NCBI RefSeq assembly: GCF_030010625.1
Contig: NZ_JASCXN010000001.1
Coordinates: 124,001 to 188,000 of the forward strand
DNA length: 64,000 bases
Direction of reading: 5' to 3'
Source of the DNA: Streptomyces sp. CC208A
GTDB taxonomy: Bacteria; Actinomycetota; Actinomycetes; Streptomycetales; Streptomycetaceae
Part shown: positions 1 through 8,659 of the stretch, piece by piece
Layout: each line of letters opens with the position of its first letter
Numbering within the stretch: the stretch's first letter is position 1
Notes under the pieces: model-generated
The model's database searches: none
What the model was told of the DNA's origin: nothing
Seen by the model: the letters and a program-made list of their open reading frames with translations, nothing else
Position numbers and translations under genes: made by a program

Positions 1-804
1 TGGACGGTGGAGAAGGTGGCCGCGCAGGTCCTCAACTCCAACACCGTCGAGGAGGACCCGGAGATCACCGGTCTGCTCGCCGACGAGCACAAGAAGGTCG
101 TGGCCTACGTCAACCAGGTCATCGGCACCTCCACCGCCGCCATGACCACGGTCGAGGCGCCGTGGAAGGACGAGCCGATCATCGACCTGATCAACGTCGT
201 GCAGGCCGAGACGGTGAAGGAGGCCCTCGCGGGCGGCGCGTACGCGTCCCTGCCGGTGCTCTCGCAGGCGTCCTGCTTCTCCCGGACCGCCCGCATCCCG
301 GCCGGCGAGATCACCATCAAGGACGCCGCCGGGCTCTACCCCTTCGAGAACACCCTGGAGGCCCGTCTGATGACGGGCGCCCAGCTGAAGGAGTACCTGG
401 AGTACTCGGCGAAGTACTACGTGCGGACGCCGGCCGGCGCCCCCGTCGACACCGCACGGCTCACCAACGCGGACGGCACCCCGGACTACAACTACGACGC
501 CGTGTCCGGGCTGTCCTACGAGATCGACATCGCCCGGCCGGTCGGCTCCCGGATCGTGAACCTGACCTTCGAGGGCGCGCCGCTCGACCCGGCCGCGCGG
601 TTCGTCCTGGCCGTCAACAACTACCGTGCCAGCGGCGGCGGCGCCTTCCCGCACGTCGCCAACGCCGAGCAGCTGTGGGCGAACTCGGACGAGATCCGCA
701 ACACGATCATCCAGTGGGTGCGGGCCAAGGGGACGGTCGACCCGGGGCGGTTCGCGTCGGTGGACTGGAAGCTGACCCGGGACGGCGTGCCGGTCTTCCC
801 GTGA
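1..804 (+). CDS. 5'-nucleotidase / 2',3'-cyclic phosphodiesterase family protein, C-terminal part
   Basis: The reading frame is open from the first base, so the start and the N-terminal metallophosphatase domain lie outside the window. What remains (about 267 codons) matches the C-terminal substrate-binding domain of UshA/CpdB-type enzymes. It shows SCFSRTARIPAGEITIKD, then LYPFENTLEARLMTGAQLKE, and later FVLAVNNYRASGGGAFP, the conserved aromatic/Asn region that holds the nucleoside. Such proteins are normally exported and release nucleosides and phosphate from extracellular nucleotides; export cannot be checked here because the N-terminus is missing. The gene converges on the N-hydroxylase gene with only three bases between stop codons. 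Family assignment is firm; the exact substrate (5'-nucleotide or 2',3'-cyclic) is open. Confidence 0.85.
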   Translation, partial: WTVEKVAAQVLNSNTVEEDPEITGLLADEHKKVVAYVNQVIGTSTAAMTTVEAPWKDEPIIDLINVVQAETVKEALAGGAYASLPVLSQASCFSRTARIPAGEITIKDAAGLYPFENTLEARLMTGAQLKEYLEYSAKYYVRTPAGAPVDTARLTNADGTPDYNYDAVSGLSYEIDIARPVGSRIVNLTFEGAPLDPAARFVLAVNNYRASGGGAFPHVANAEQLWANSDEIRNTIIQWVRAKGTVDPGRFASVDWKLTRDGVPVFP

Positions 805-807
805 CCG

Positions 808-2220
808 TCAGTTCTGCACGAGGGGCGTCAGCTTCCGGTCCTGGGCCGGGATGCTCGGCGCCTCTCGCGCGTCGAGGCCGAAGCTGGTGAAGGCGGTGCG
901 GCGCGGCAGCGGGTACGGCTCCTTGCCCGTGACCGTGTTGAGGATGACCGCGCTGCGCCAGGCGGCCAGGCCCAGGTCGGGGGCGCCGACGCCGTGGGTG
1001 TGGCGCTCGGCGTTCTGCACGTACACCGCGCCGGTGACGGAGGGGTCGAGCACCAGCCGGTACCGCTCGTCGATCCTCGGCCGGCCCGCCGCGTCGTGCC
1101 GCACGTACGGATCGAGGCCGGCCGTCATCCGGTCGACGGAGCGCTCCCGGTAGCCGGTGGCGAGGACGACGGCGTCGGTGGTGAGCCGGGAGCGGGTGCC
1201 CTGCTGGACGTGTTCCAGGTGCAGTTCGACCTGGGTGGTGGCGACCCGTCCGGCGGTGCGGACCCGGACGCCGGGGGTGAGGACGGTGTCGGGCCAGCCG
1301 CCGTGCAGGGTGCGGCGGTAGAGCTCGTCGTGGATGGCGGCGATGGTGCCCTCGTCGATGCCCTTGTACAACTGGCCCTGGCGGGGCAGCAGTTCGCCGC
1401 GCACGGGTTCCGGGAGGGCGTGGAAGTAGCGGGTGTAGTCGGGGGTGAAGTGCTCCAGGCCCAGCTTGGAGTACTCCATCGGCCGGAACGCCTCGGTGCG
1501 GGAGAGCCAGCTGATCCGCTCGGCACCGGCCGGGCGGGCCCGCAGCAGGTCGAGGAAGACCTCGGCGCCGGACTGGCCGGAGCCGATGACGGTGACGTGC
1601 CCGGCGGCGAGCAGCGACTCCCGGTGGGCGAGGTAGTCGGCCGAGTGGATCACCGGTACGCCGGGGGCGTCGGCGAGCGGGCGCAGCGGCTCGGGGACGT
1701 ACGGTTCGGTGCCGACGCCGAGGACCACGTTCCGGGTGTAGGCGCGGCCGAGGGCGGCGGCCTCACCGTCCTGGTCGAGCTGGGTGAAGTCGACCTCGAA
1801 GAGCTTCCGCTCGGGGTTCCAGCGGACCGAGTCGACCTGGTGGCCGAAGTGGAGGCCGGGGAGCCGTTCGCTGACCCAGCGGCAGTAGGCGTCGTACTCG
1901 GCCCGCTGGATGTGGAACTTCTCCGCGAAGTAGAAGGGGAAGAGGCGCTCGCGGCTCTTGAGGTAGTTGAGGAAGGTCCAGGGGCTGGCGGGGTCGGCGA
2001 GGGTCACCAGGTCGGCGAGGAAGGGGACTTGGAGGGTGGTGCCCTCGATGAGGAGGCCGGGGTGCCAGTGGAAGGCGGGCCGCTGCTCGAAGAAGGTCGC
2101 GGCGAGGCCGCCGGGGACGCCGTGGGCGAGGGCGGCGAGCGAGAGGTTGAAGGGGCCGATGCCGACGCCGACCAGATCGTGCGGGCGGTCGAGGTCCTGC
2201 TGGGGGGTGCTGCCGGTCAT
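808..2220 (-). CDS. L-lysine/L-ornithine (or diamine) N-monooxygenase, IucD/PvdA/DesB family
   Basis: FAD- and NADPH-dependent N-hydroxylating monooxygenase of the SidA/IucD/PvdA family, about 470 residues, which is the usual length. Visible motifs are the N-terminal FAD loop GVGIGPFNLSLA (about residues 18-29), the NADPH loop GSGQSGAEV near residue 210, and the ATGY motif near residue 365. These enzymes hydroxylate the terminal amine of lysine, ornithine or a diamine as the first step to a hydroxamate siderophore. The ATG overlaps the stop of the upstream PLP decarboxylase by four bases (ATGA), so the two are almost certainly one operon, as in DesA/DesB of desferrioxamine synthesis. Unlike that cluster, no acyltransferase or NIS synthetase follows; the next gene is a convergent nucleotidase. 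The substrate is inferred, not visible. Confidence 0.85.
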   Translation of the reverse strand: MTGSTPQQDLDRPHDLVGVGIGPFNLSLAALAHGVPGGLAATFFEQRPAFHWHPGLLIEGTTLQVPFLADLVTLADPASPWTFLNYLKSRERLFPFYFAEKFHIQRAEYDAYCRWVSERLPGLHFGHQVDSVRWNPERKLFEVDFTQLDQDGEAAALGRAYTRNVVLGVGTEPYVPEPLRPLADAPGVPVIHSADYLAHRESLLAAGHVTVIGSGQSGAEVFLDLLRARPAGAERISWLSRTEAFRPMEYSKLGLEHFTPDYTRYFHALPEPVRGELLPRQGQLYKGIDEGTIAAIHDELYRRTLHGGWPDTVLTPGVRVRTAGRVATTQVELHLEHVQQGTRSRLTTDAVVLATGYRERSVDRMTAGLDPYVRHDAAGRPRIDERYRLVLDPSVTGAVYVQNAERHTHGVGAPDLGLAAWRSAVILNTVTGKEPYPLPRRTAFTSFGLDAREAPSIPAQDRKLTPLVQN

Positions 2221-3599
2221 CGGTCGGTGCCGCCTTCCACGAGGGTGATGAGCTGGGCCAGGTCGTCGGGGGTGGTGTGGGGGTTGAGCAGGGTGGCCTT
2301 GAGCCAGAGCCGTCCGTCGGCCTCGGCGCGGCCGAGGACGGCCCGCCCCTCGGTGAGGAGCCGCCGCCGGATCCCGGCCACGGCCGTGTCCTCGGCCCCG
2401 GTGGGGCGGAAGAGGACGGTGGTCAGGGTGGGGCGGGCCCGCAGTTCGAGCTCCGGGGCCTTCTCCACCAGGTCGGCCAGGTCCTGGGCGCGTTCCATGC
2501 AGAGGTCGACCAGGGCGCCGAGTCCGGAGCGGCCCAGGGCGCGCAGGGTGACGGCGGCCTTGAAGACGTCGGGGCGGCGGGTGGTGCGCGGGGAGCGGCC
2601 GAGGAGGTCGGGGAGGCCGGCGTCGGTGTCGTCGTCGGCGTTGAGGTAGTCGGCGGTGTGGGCGAGGGCGGCGAGGTCGGCGGGGTCGCGGACGGCGAGG
2701 AGTCCGGCGGCGACCGGCTGCCAGCCGAGCTTGTGCAGGTCGAGGGTGACGGTACGGGCCCGGTGCAGGCCCTCCAGGAGGGGGCGGTGGGTACGGCTGA
2801 ACAGGAGCGGGCCGCCGTAGGCGGCGTCCACGTGGAGCTCGGCGCCGTGGGCCGCGCAGGCGTCGGCGAGGGCCGGCAGCGGGTCGATCAGGCCTTCCCC
2901 GGTGGTGCCGGCGGTGGCGGCGAGGAGGACGGGCCCCTGTCCCCGCCGGTCGGCGAGGGCCCCGGCCACGGTCTCCGGGTCGAGGACGCCCCGGGGGGTG
3001 GGGAGGACGACCGGCGCGGGGAGGCCGAGGAGCCAGGCGGCACGGCGGAAGGAGTGGTGGGCGTCGGCTCCGGTGAGGACGGTGAGACCGGGGCCGTACC
3101 GCTCCCGGGCGAGGAGGAGGGCCAGTTGGTTGGACTCGGTGCCGCCGGTGGTGACGAGCGCGTCGGGGCGGTCGGCGGCCGGGAAGACCTCGGCGGCGAG
3201 CGCGGCGGTGACCTCCGCCTCCAGGGCGGAGGCGGCCGGGGCCTGGTCCCAGGAGTCCAGGGAGGGGTTGAGGGCGGTGGCCGCCAGGTCGGCGGCGGCG
3301 GCGAGCGCCAGCGGCGGGGTGTGCAGATGGGCGGCGCACAGCGGGTGCGCGGGGTCGGCGGCGCCCGCGGCCAGCAGGTGCACCAGGGTGCGCAGGGCCT
3401 CGTCCTGCCCGGTGCCGTCGTCGGGGAGTACGGCTCCGAGGGCGTCCCGCACCCGCGCGGTGACGGCGTCAGGGCCGCCGGCCGGCAGCGGCCCGCCGCG
3501 TTCCTCCGTGCCGGTGCGCAGGGCGTCCAGGGTGATGCCGAGGAGGCGGCTGAGCGGGGTGTGCTGGGCGGCGAGGGGTGGCGGGGGTGCGGCACGCAT
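2217..3599 (-). CDS. PLP-dependent group II amino acid decarboxylase (DesA / diaminobutyrate decarboxylase-like)
   Basis: A 460-residue fold-type I pyridoxal phosphate enzyme. The cofactor lysine is about K290 in LDLHKLGWQPV. GGTESNQLAL near residue 152 and HVDAAYGG near 256 are phosphate- and ring-binding segments. ADYLN followed by TTRRPDVFKA resembles the 2,4-diaminobutyrate and DesA-type decarboxylases of siderophore pathways. It would convert lysine, ornithine or diaminobutyrate to the diamine that the coupled downstream monooxygenase hydroxylates. The order decarboxylase then hydroxylase matches desA-desB, but the rest of such a cluster is absent from both flanks. I see no convincing DmdR/IdeR iron box upstream. 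The exact amino acid substrate cannot be read from the sequence. Confidence 0.82.
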   Translation of the reverse strand: MRAAPPPPLAAQHTPLSRLLGITLDALRTGTEERGGPLPAGGPDAVTARVRDALGAVLPDDGTGQDEALRTLVHLLAAGAADPAHPLCAAHLHTPPLALAAAADLAATALNPSLDSWDQAPAASALEAEVTAALAAEVFPAADRPDALVTTGGTESNQLALLLARERYGPGLTVLTGADAHHSFRRAAWLLGLPAPVVLPTPRGVLDPETVAGALADRRGQGPVLLAATAGTTGEGLIDPLPALADACAAHGAELHVDAAYGGPLLFSRTHRPLLEGLHRARTVTLDLHKLGWQPVAAGLLAVRDPADLAALAHTADYLNADDDTDAGLPDLLGRSPRTTRRPDVFKAAVTLRALGRSGLGALVDLCMERAQDLADLVEKAPELELRARPTLTTVLFRPTGAEDTAVAGIRRRLLTEGRAVLGRAEADGRLWLKATLLNPHTTPDDLAQLITLVEGGTDR

Positions 3600-3699
3600 G
3601 GACGACAGGGTGCCGGGGGCGGGCGGGGTCTGTCCGGTGACCGCGGTCTTGTGACCCGAACGAGGGACGGCGGGTCGTGTCCCGGGGCGGTGGCCGGGT

Positions 3700-3725
3700 G
3701 GGCGGCCCCCTGTCGGGGGCCGCCC
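3700..3725. terminator. Strong hairpin between aminopeptidase N and the siderophore pair
   Basis: A perfect 11-bp GC stem (GGGCGGCCCCC / GGGGGCCGCCC) with the loop TGTC lies just past the stop of the aminopeptidase gene and upstream of the decarboxylase start. It probably ends aminopeptidase transcription and separates it from the next transcription unit on the same strand. Confidence 0.7.
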
Positions 3726-3731
3726 GGGGGG

Positions 3732-6236
3732 TCAGGCCCGGCGCACCCGGAGGGCGCGGGCGAGGTCGTCGAGCTGGTCGACGAGCTTGCGGTGGAGGGC
3801 CGGGATCATGGTGCCGTCGGCGAGGCGGCGCTCGCCGAGGGCGAGGGCGTCGGCGTCGACCGCGTACGCGGGAAAGGCGTGGCGGCCCGCGGCCTCGGCC
3901 ATCGCGGGGCCCCGGCGGTCGGCGAGGGCGACGGCCGCGTCGTAGAAGCGGTCCACGTACTCCCGTACGAGCTCGGCCTGTTCGGGCTGCCAGAAGCCCA
4001 GGGCGGTTGCGGTGAAGAGATAGTTCGACAGGTCGGTCAGGTCGTCGGTGTCGAACATGGCCGCCCAGGCCGCCGCCTTGGCCGCCGGGTCCGGGAGGGA
4101 GGCGCGGCAGCGGGCGGCGCCCTCCTGGCCGGTGGCGCTGGGGTCGCGTTCCAGTTCGGCGGCGATGGCGGCCTCGTCGGTGGCGCCGAGGACGGCGAGC
4201 CGGGCGAGGATGCGCCAGCGCAGCTCGGGGTCGAGTTCGGGGCCGCCGTGGACGGTGCCCTCGTCGAGCCAGGAGGCGATCTGGTCGGGGGTGGTGGCGC
4301 TGTCGACGAGGGCGCGGACGGCGGTGAGGCGCAGGCCGGGGTCCTCGCCGTCCTCGGTGCGGCGGAGCAGGGCGCGGGCGATCTCGCGGAGGCCGGCGAG
4401 GGCGGCGGGGCGGTCCTCCTCGGGGACGTACCGGTCGGCGACGTACTGGCGGGCGAAGGCGAGGACGCCCTGGACGATGCCGAGTTCGGACTCCTCGGGG
4501 AGGTGGGCGCGGGCGGTCTCCAGGTAGGCGGCGGGCTCCAGTTCGCCGTCGCGGACCATGTCGCGCAGGGCGTTCCAGACGACGGCGCGGGCGAGCGGGT
4601 CGGGGATGCGGGAGAGGCCGCGGAGGGCGGACTCCTCGGAGACGGCGTCGAAGCGGAGCTTGGCGTAGGTGAGGTCGCCGTCGTTGAGGACGACGAGGTC
4701 GGGGCGGGGGCCGGAGAGCCGGACGGGTTCGGCCTGCGGCACGTCGAGGGCGATCCGCTCGCGCAGGGCGAGTTCGCCGTCGGGGCGGCGGTCGTAGAGT
4801 CCGGCCTCGATGCGGTGGGGGCGGTCGCCCCGGTGGTCGACGGCGAGGTCCCAGCGGTTGCCCTCGCCGGTGAGGCGGGGGGTGAGGGTGTCGGCGCCGG
4901 TGGTGCGCAGCCACCGCTCGGCCCAGGCGTGGACGTCGCGGTCGGTGGCGGCGGCGAGGTTGTCGACGAAGTCGGCGAGGGTGGCGTTGCCGAACTTGTG
5001 CCGCTTGAAGTGGATGTTGATGCCGGCGAGGAAGTCGTCCTCGCCGAGCCAGGTCACGAGCTGGCGCAGGGCGGAGGCGCCCTTGGCGTAGGAGATGCCG
5101 TCGAAGTTGAGGAGGGCGGAGGCGGTGTCGGGGACGGCGTCGGGGTCCGGGGCGACGGGGTGGGTGGAGGGCCGCTGGTCGGCGTCGTACCCCCAGGCCT
5201 TGCGGGCGACGCCGAAGTCGATCCAGGTGTCGGAGAAGAGGCCGGGGCAGGCTTCGTTGAGGGTCTGGTAGCCCATGTACTCGGCGAAGGACTCGTTCAG
5301 CCAGATGTCGTCCCACCAGCGGAGGGTGACGAGGTCGCCGAACCACATGTGGGCCATCTCGTGGGCGATGACCATGGCGCGGGTCATCCGCTCGGTGGCG
5401 GTGACGGCGGAGCGGAAGACGAACTCGTCGCGGAAGGTGACGAGGCCGGGGTTCTCCATGGCGCCGGCGTTGAACTCGGGGACGAAGGCCTGGTCGTAGG
5501 AGTCGAAGGGGTAGGGCTCGTCGAACTTCTCGTGGAAGCGGTCGAAGCAGGCCCTGGTGACGTCGATGATCTCGTCGGCGTCGGCGTCGAGGTGGGGGGC
5601 GAGGGAGCGCCGGCAGTGGATGCCGAAGGGGAGTCCGGCGTGTTCGGTGCGGATCGAGTGCCAGGGGCCGGCGGCGACGCAGACGAGGTAGGTGGAGAGC
5701 GGCTGGGTGGGGGCGGCCTTCCAGCGGCCGTCGTCCTGCCGTTCGGTGACGGTGTTGGTGAGGACGGTCCAGCCGTCGGGGGCGGTGACGGTCAGCTCGA
5801 AGACGGCCTTGAGGTCGGGCTGGTCGAAGGCGGCGAAGACGCGCTGGACGTCCTCCATGAAGAGCTGGGTGTAGACGTAGGACTCGCCGTCGGTGGGGTC
5901 GAGGAAGCGGTGCATGCCCTCGCCGGTGTGCGAGTAGCGCATGGTGGCGGTGAGGCGGAGTTCGTGCTCGCCCTCGGTGAGGCTCAGCGGGAGCCGGTTG
6001 CCGTCGAGCTCGGCGGGGTCGAGGGGGGTGCCGTCGAGGACGGCGGAGTGCAGGGTGTCCGGCTTGACTTCGACGAAGGTGTCGGCGGCGGTGCGGGCGG
6101 TGAACCGGATGAGGGTGGTGGACCCGAAGGTCTCGTCGCCGGTGGTGAGGTCGAGGTCCACGGTGTAGTGGTGGACGTCGAGCAACTGGGCACGGGTCTG
6201 CGCTTCGTCGCGCGTCAGTACGGACATGGGGCCCAT
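3732..6236 (-). CDS. pepN: Aminopeptidase N, M1 family zinc metallopeptidase
   Basis: An 834-residue M1-family aminopeptidase that removes N-terminal residues from peptides, presumably in the cytoplasm because no signal peptide is present. The exopeptidase motif GAMENPG lies near residue 258. The zinc site HEMAH lies near 292, followed 18 residues on by the third ligand Glu in NESFAEY. The long C-terminal helical domain is complete. Two starts are possible: the ATG at 6236 (used here, with GGAGG about 13 bases upstream) or the in-frame ATG three codons later at 6227. Length fits the actinobacterial family (about 830-860). It is separated by 55 bases from the upstream asparaginase gene on the same strand, so co-transcription is possible. 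Confidence 0.93.
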   Translation of the reverse strand: MGPMSVLTRDEAQTRAQLLDVHHYTVDLDLTTGDETFGSTTLIRFTARTAADTFVEVKPDTLHSAVLDGTPLDPAELDGNRLPLSLTEGEHELRLTATMRYSHTGEGMHRFLDPTDGESYVYTQLFMEDVQRVFAAFDQPDLKAVFELTVTAPDGWTVLTNTVTERQDDGRWKAAPTQPLSTYLVCVAAGPWHSIRTEHAGLPFGIHCRRSLAPHLDADADEIIDVTRACFDRFHEKFDEPYPFDSYDQAFVPEFNAGAMENPGLVTFRDEFVFRSAVTATERMTRAMVIAHEMAHMWFGDLVTLRWWDDIWLNESFAEYMGYQTLNEACPGLFSDTWIDFGVARKAWGYDADQRPSTHPVAPDPDAVPDTASALLNFDGISYAKGASALRQLVTWLGEDDFLAGINIHFKRHKFGNATLADFVDNLAAATDRDVHAWAERWLRTTGADTLTPRLTGEGNRWDLAVDHRGDRPHRIEAGLYDRRPDGELALRERIALDVPQAEPVRLSGPRPDLVVLNDGDLTYAKLRFDAVSEESALRGLSRIPDPLARAVVWNALRDMVRDGELEPAAYLETARAHLPEESELGIVQGVLAFARQYVADRYVPEEDRPAALAGLREIARALLRRTEDGEDPGLRLTAVRALVDSATTPDQIASWLDEGTVHGGPELDPELRWRILARLAVLGATDEAAIAAELERDPSATGQEGAARCRASLPDPAAKAAAWAAMFDTDDLTDLSNYLFTATALGFWQPEQAELVREYVDRFYDAAVALADRRGPAMAEAAGRHAFPAYAVDADALALGERRLADGTMIPALHRKLVDQLDDLARALRVRRA

Positions 6237-6291
6237 GCTGCCTGATGGGCCTCCGTGAGGGTACGGGGGTGCGGATATCCGCCGGGAGACC

Positions 6292-7281
6292 CTACGCGAG
6301 GCCGGTGCCGTCGAGGTGGGCGAAGGCGGCGGTGATGCGGGGGCGGTCGTATCCGCCGGGGCCCGCGGCGCCGCTGGAGACGAGGGCGGCGAGGAGGAGG
6401 CGGGCCTTGGCGGGGTCGAGCGGTCCGGCCGGGACGAGGCCGTGGTGGAGGAGGTCGTACTCGGAGCCGGGGCCTCGGTAGGTGTCGCGGAGGCCGGTGC
6501 CCGCTCCCGTACGGGAGGCGAGGACGACCGGGATGCGGCGGGCGAGCGCGGCGAGGGGTTCGACGAGCCAGGCGGGGGCGTGTCCCGCGCCGAAGGCGGC
6601 GACGACGAGGCCCTGGAAGCGGTCGTCGACGGCGGAGAGGAGTTCGCCGCGGTCGCCGAGGCTCAGGGTGACCAGGGCGATCCGTACGGCCGGGTCGTAG
6701 GAGAGCCGGCAGGGCGCGGTGGGGACGGCGGGCCGGAGCAGGATCCGCGGGGTGCCCTCGACGACGGTGCCGAGGGGGCCCGCGCCGGGCGAGGCGAAGG
6801 TGGCGACCGAGGTGGTGTGGGTCTTGCGGGCGTGCCGGGCGGCGTGGATCTCGTCGGCGAGGACGACGAGGACGCCGAGACCGCGGCAGGCGGGGTCGGC
6901 GGCGACGGCGAGGGCCGCGGCGAGGTTGGCGGGGCCGTCGGCGCCGGGCAGGTCGGCGCGGCGCATGGCGCCGGTGACGGCGATGGGGGCCCGCTCGGTG
7001 GGGCAGAGCAGGTCGAGGAGGAAGGCGGTCTCCTCCAGGGTGTCGGTGCCCTGGACGACGACGACACCGGAGCCGGCGGCGACGGCCTCGTTCACCTCGC
7101 CCGCGAGGGCGGCGAGGTCCTCGGGCGCGAGGGTGGAGGAGGGGAGCCGGCGGAAGTCGCGGAGCTCGACGTCCTCGGGGGCGCCGAGGGCGGCGAGGAC
7201 CTCGGGTCCGGTCATGCGGGCCGCGTCACCGCCGCGCGCGGAGATGGTGCCGCCGAGGGTGAAGACGGTGACGCGGGCCAT
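6292..7281 (-). CDS. Type I/II-like L-asparaginase
   Basis: About 329 residues. The two catalytic threonine motifs of bacterial asparaginases are present: FTLGGTISA at the N-terminus and VVVQGTDTLEETAF near residue 80. VTGAMR follows, as in the family. It hydrolyses asparagine to aspartate and ammonia. No signal peptide is seen, so it is probably cytoplasmic. The ATG shares one base with the stop of the chorismate mutase gene (TGATG), so translation is likely coupled; the residues before this ATG belong to another frame and are not part of the protein. Confidence 0.9.
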   Translation of the reverse strand: MARVTVFTLGGTISARGGDAARMTGPEVLAALGAPEDVELRDFRRLPSSTLAPEDLAALAGEVNEAVAAGSGVVVVQGTDTLEETAFLLDLLCPTERAPIAVTGAMRRADLPGADGPANLAAALAVAADPACRGLGVLVVLADEIHAARHARKTHTTSVATFASPGAGPLGTVVEGTPRILLRPAVPTAPCRLSYDPAVRIALVTLSLGDRGELLSAVDDRFQGLVVAAFGAGHAPAWLVEPLAALARRIPVVLASRTGAGTGLRDTYRGPGSEYDLLHHGLVPAGPLDPAKARLLLAALVSSGAAGPGGYDRPRITAAFAHLDGTGLA

Positions 7282-7637
7282 CAGCGGGTTCCGTCCGCGA
7301 TCGTCTCGTGGTGGCGGATGACCTCCGCGATGATGAAGTTCAGCAGCTTCTCCGCGAACGCCGGGTCCAGCTTGGCGTTCTCGGCGAGCTCCCGCAGCCG
7401 GGCGATCTGGCGGGCCTCGCGGGCGGGGTCGGCGGGCGGCAGCTGGTGCTCGGCCTTGAGGACGCCGACCTGCTGGGTGCACTTGAAGCGTTCGGCGAGC
7501 ATGTGGACGACGGCGGCGTCGATGTTGTCGATCGACTCGCGCAGCCGGGTCAGCTCGGCGCGGACGGACGGGTCGATCGCGCCGGCACCGGTCTCGTCGG
7601 CGCCGGTCCCGCTGGAGTCGTTCCTGGTGTCGCTCAT
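7281..7637 (-). CDS. AroQ-type chorismate mutase
   Basis: A 118-residue single-domain protein with the all-helical AroQ (CM_2) fold. After a short acidic N-terminal tail it reads RLRESIDNIDAAVVHMLAER, then the helix turn with Lys in VGVLKAEHQLP, and a third helix ending in VIRHHETIADG. It converts chorismate to prephenate for phenylalanine and tyrosine synthesis. The TGATG overlap with the downstream asparaginase start suggests a two-gene operon. No signal peptide is seen, so it is an intracellular enzyme and not the exported AroQ-gamma type. Confidence 0.9.
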   Translation of the reverse strand: MSDTRNDSSGTGADETGAGAIDPSVRAELTRLRESIDNIDAAVVHMLAERFKCTQQVGVLKAEHQLPPADPAREARQIARLRELAENAKLDPAFAEKLLNFIIAEVIRHHETIADGTR

Positions 7638-7648
7638 GGTCAGCGAGC

Positions 7649-8542
7649 TTAGACCGAGTCCCCGGTCAGGGTCGGCGGGTGTTCGGGATCCGGAACGCGG
7701 TCGCTCCAGCCGCCGTGGACGGCGCGGCCCTGCTGCTCGCGGAAGCGGACGGGGGCGAGTCCGACCCTTCGGGTGAAGAGGCGGGAGAAGTAGGCGGGGT
7801 CGTCGTAGCCGACGCGGCGGGCGACGGCGGCGACGGGCAGCTCGGTGGCGGCGAGGAGTTCCTTGGCACGGTCGAGCCGGACGGTGAGCAGGTAGTCCTT
7901 GGGGCTGCGTCCCGCGGCGCGGCGGACGGCGGTGCGCAGCTCGGCGGGGGTCATGCCGTGCCGGGCGGCGTGCTCGGCGACGGAGAGCGGCTGGAAGGCG
8001 TCGCGGGCGAGGGCGGTGAGGACGGGGTCGCCGCCGGTGCCGGTGCCGGTGTCGGCGCGGGCGCGGCGCAGGGCGACGAGGAGTTCGTGGACGGCGGCGG
8101 CGGTCTCGACCTCCAGGAGCGGGTTGCCGGGGCGGGCGGCGCGGGCGATGCGGCCGACGGCGGCGCGGGCGGGGGCGGCGTCGGAGAGGGGGACGACGGG
8201 CCGGTCGGGTTCGATGAGGCCGAGTTCGGTGTAGGTGGCGGTGGCGGGTCCGGTGAAGTCGGCGAAGGACTCGTCCCAGCCGGTGACGGGGTCGGCGCCG
8301 TAGTGGTGGGGGACGCCGGGGGTGAGCCAGAGCAGGGCGGGGGCGGTGACGGGGGTGCGGCGGCCGTCGGCGGAGCGGTACCAGCCGCCGCCGGCGGAGA
8401 CGACGACGGCGACGTGGTGGTCGAGGGTGCGGGGGCCGACGACGGGCAGCCTGCCGTGCTGGAGCCCGACGCCGAGGCAGACCAGGCCGAGGCCGTGGTG
8501 GACGGGCGCGGGCGTGAAGTAGCGCATCCAGGTGTGGTACAT
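7649..8542 (-). CDS. AraC-family transcriptional regulator next to the GH35 remnant
   Basis: About 297 residues. The N-terminal half is an AraC-type cupin ligand-binding domain, with WLTPGVPHHYG and WDESFADFTGP near residues 70-100. The C-terminal 100 residues carry two helix-turn-helix units, with SPKDYLLTVRLDRAKELL and VAAVARRVGYDDPAYFSRLF, followed by the usual R-F-R end. The ATG at 8542 has GGAGGA 12 bases upstream. It is divergent from the beta-galactosidase pseudogene across 117 bases, the usual arrangement for a sugar-responsive activator of a glycosidase. Its target appears to be destroyed, so it may be a relic or may now regulate other genes. Confidence 0.88.
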   Translation of the reverse strand: MYHTWMRYFTPAPVHHGLGLVCLGVGLQHGRLPVVGPRTLDHHVAVVVSAGGGWYRSADGRRTPVTAPALLWLTPGVPHHYGADPVTGWDESFADFTGPATATYTELGLIEPDRPVVPLSDAAPARAAVGRIARAARPGNPLLEVETAAAVHELLVALRRARADTGTGTGGDPVLTALARDAFQPLSVAEHAARHGMTPAELRTAVRRAAGRSPKDYLLTVRLDRAKELLAATELPVAAVARRVGYDDPAYFSRLFTRRVGLAPVRFREQQGRAVHGGWSDRVPDPEHPPTLTGDSV

Positions 8543-8596
8543 CCCGTGGGCCGCTCCTCCCGGGTCCTCCCGGCCTTCTCGGGTCCGGGCCTCCAA

Positions 8597-8628
8597 GGTC
8601 CAAACTGTGACGATCTTTGTCCATGGAC
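8597..8628. promoter_or_regulatory. Possible operator in the AraC / beta-galactosidase divergent region
   Basis: In the short divergent region, the palindrome GTCCATGGAC (8619-8628) lies next to an imperfect inverted arrangement GGTCCAAA ... TTTGTCC. It sits where an AraC activator would bind to serve both directions. No direct evidence beyond the symmetry. Confidence 0.3.
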
Positions 8629-8659
8629 CGGCCCGCCGCCAGGGGGCGAGGGTGGGGCC

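Noticed and set aside
808..3339. A longer protein joining an Arg/Pro-rich N-terminal part to the N-hydroxylase
   Set aside because: The extra part is the decarboxylase gene read in another frame. The real start is the ATG at 2220, four bases inside the decarboxylase gene's end.
3600..3731. Search for an iron box upstream of the decarboxylase/N-hydroxylase pair
   Set aside because: No sequence near TTAGGTTAGGCTCACCTAA was found; only the aminopeptidase terminator stands out.
2277..6245. A plus-strand open frame of over 1300 codons opposite the decarboxylase and aminopeptidase genes
   Set aside because: It is a Gly/Val/Glu-rich antisense shadow caused by high third-position G+C. It crosses two clear genes and a terminator and shows no domain.
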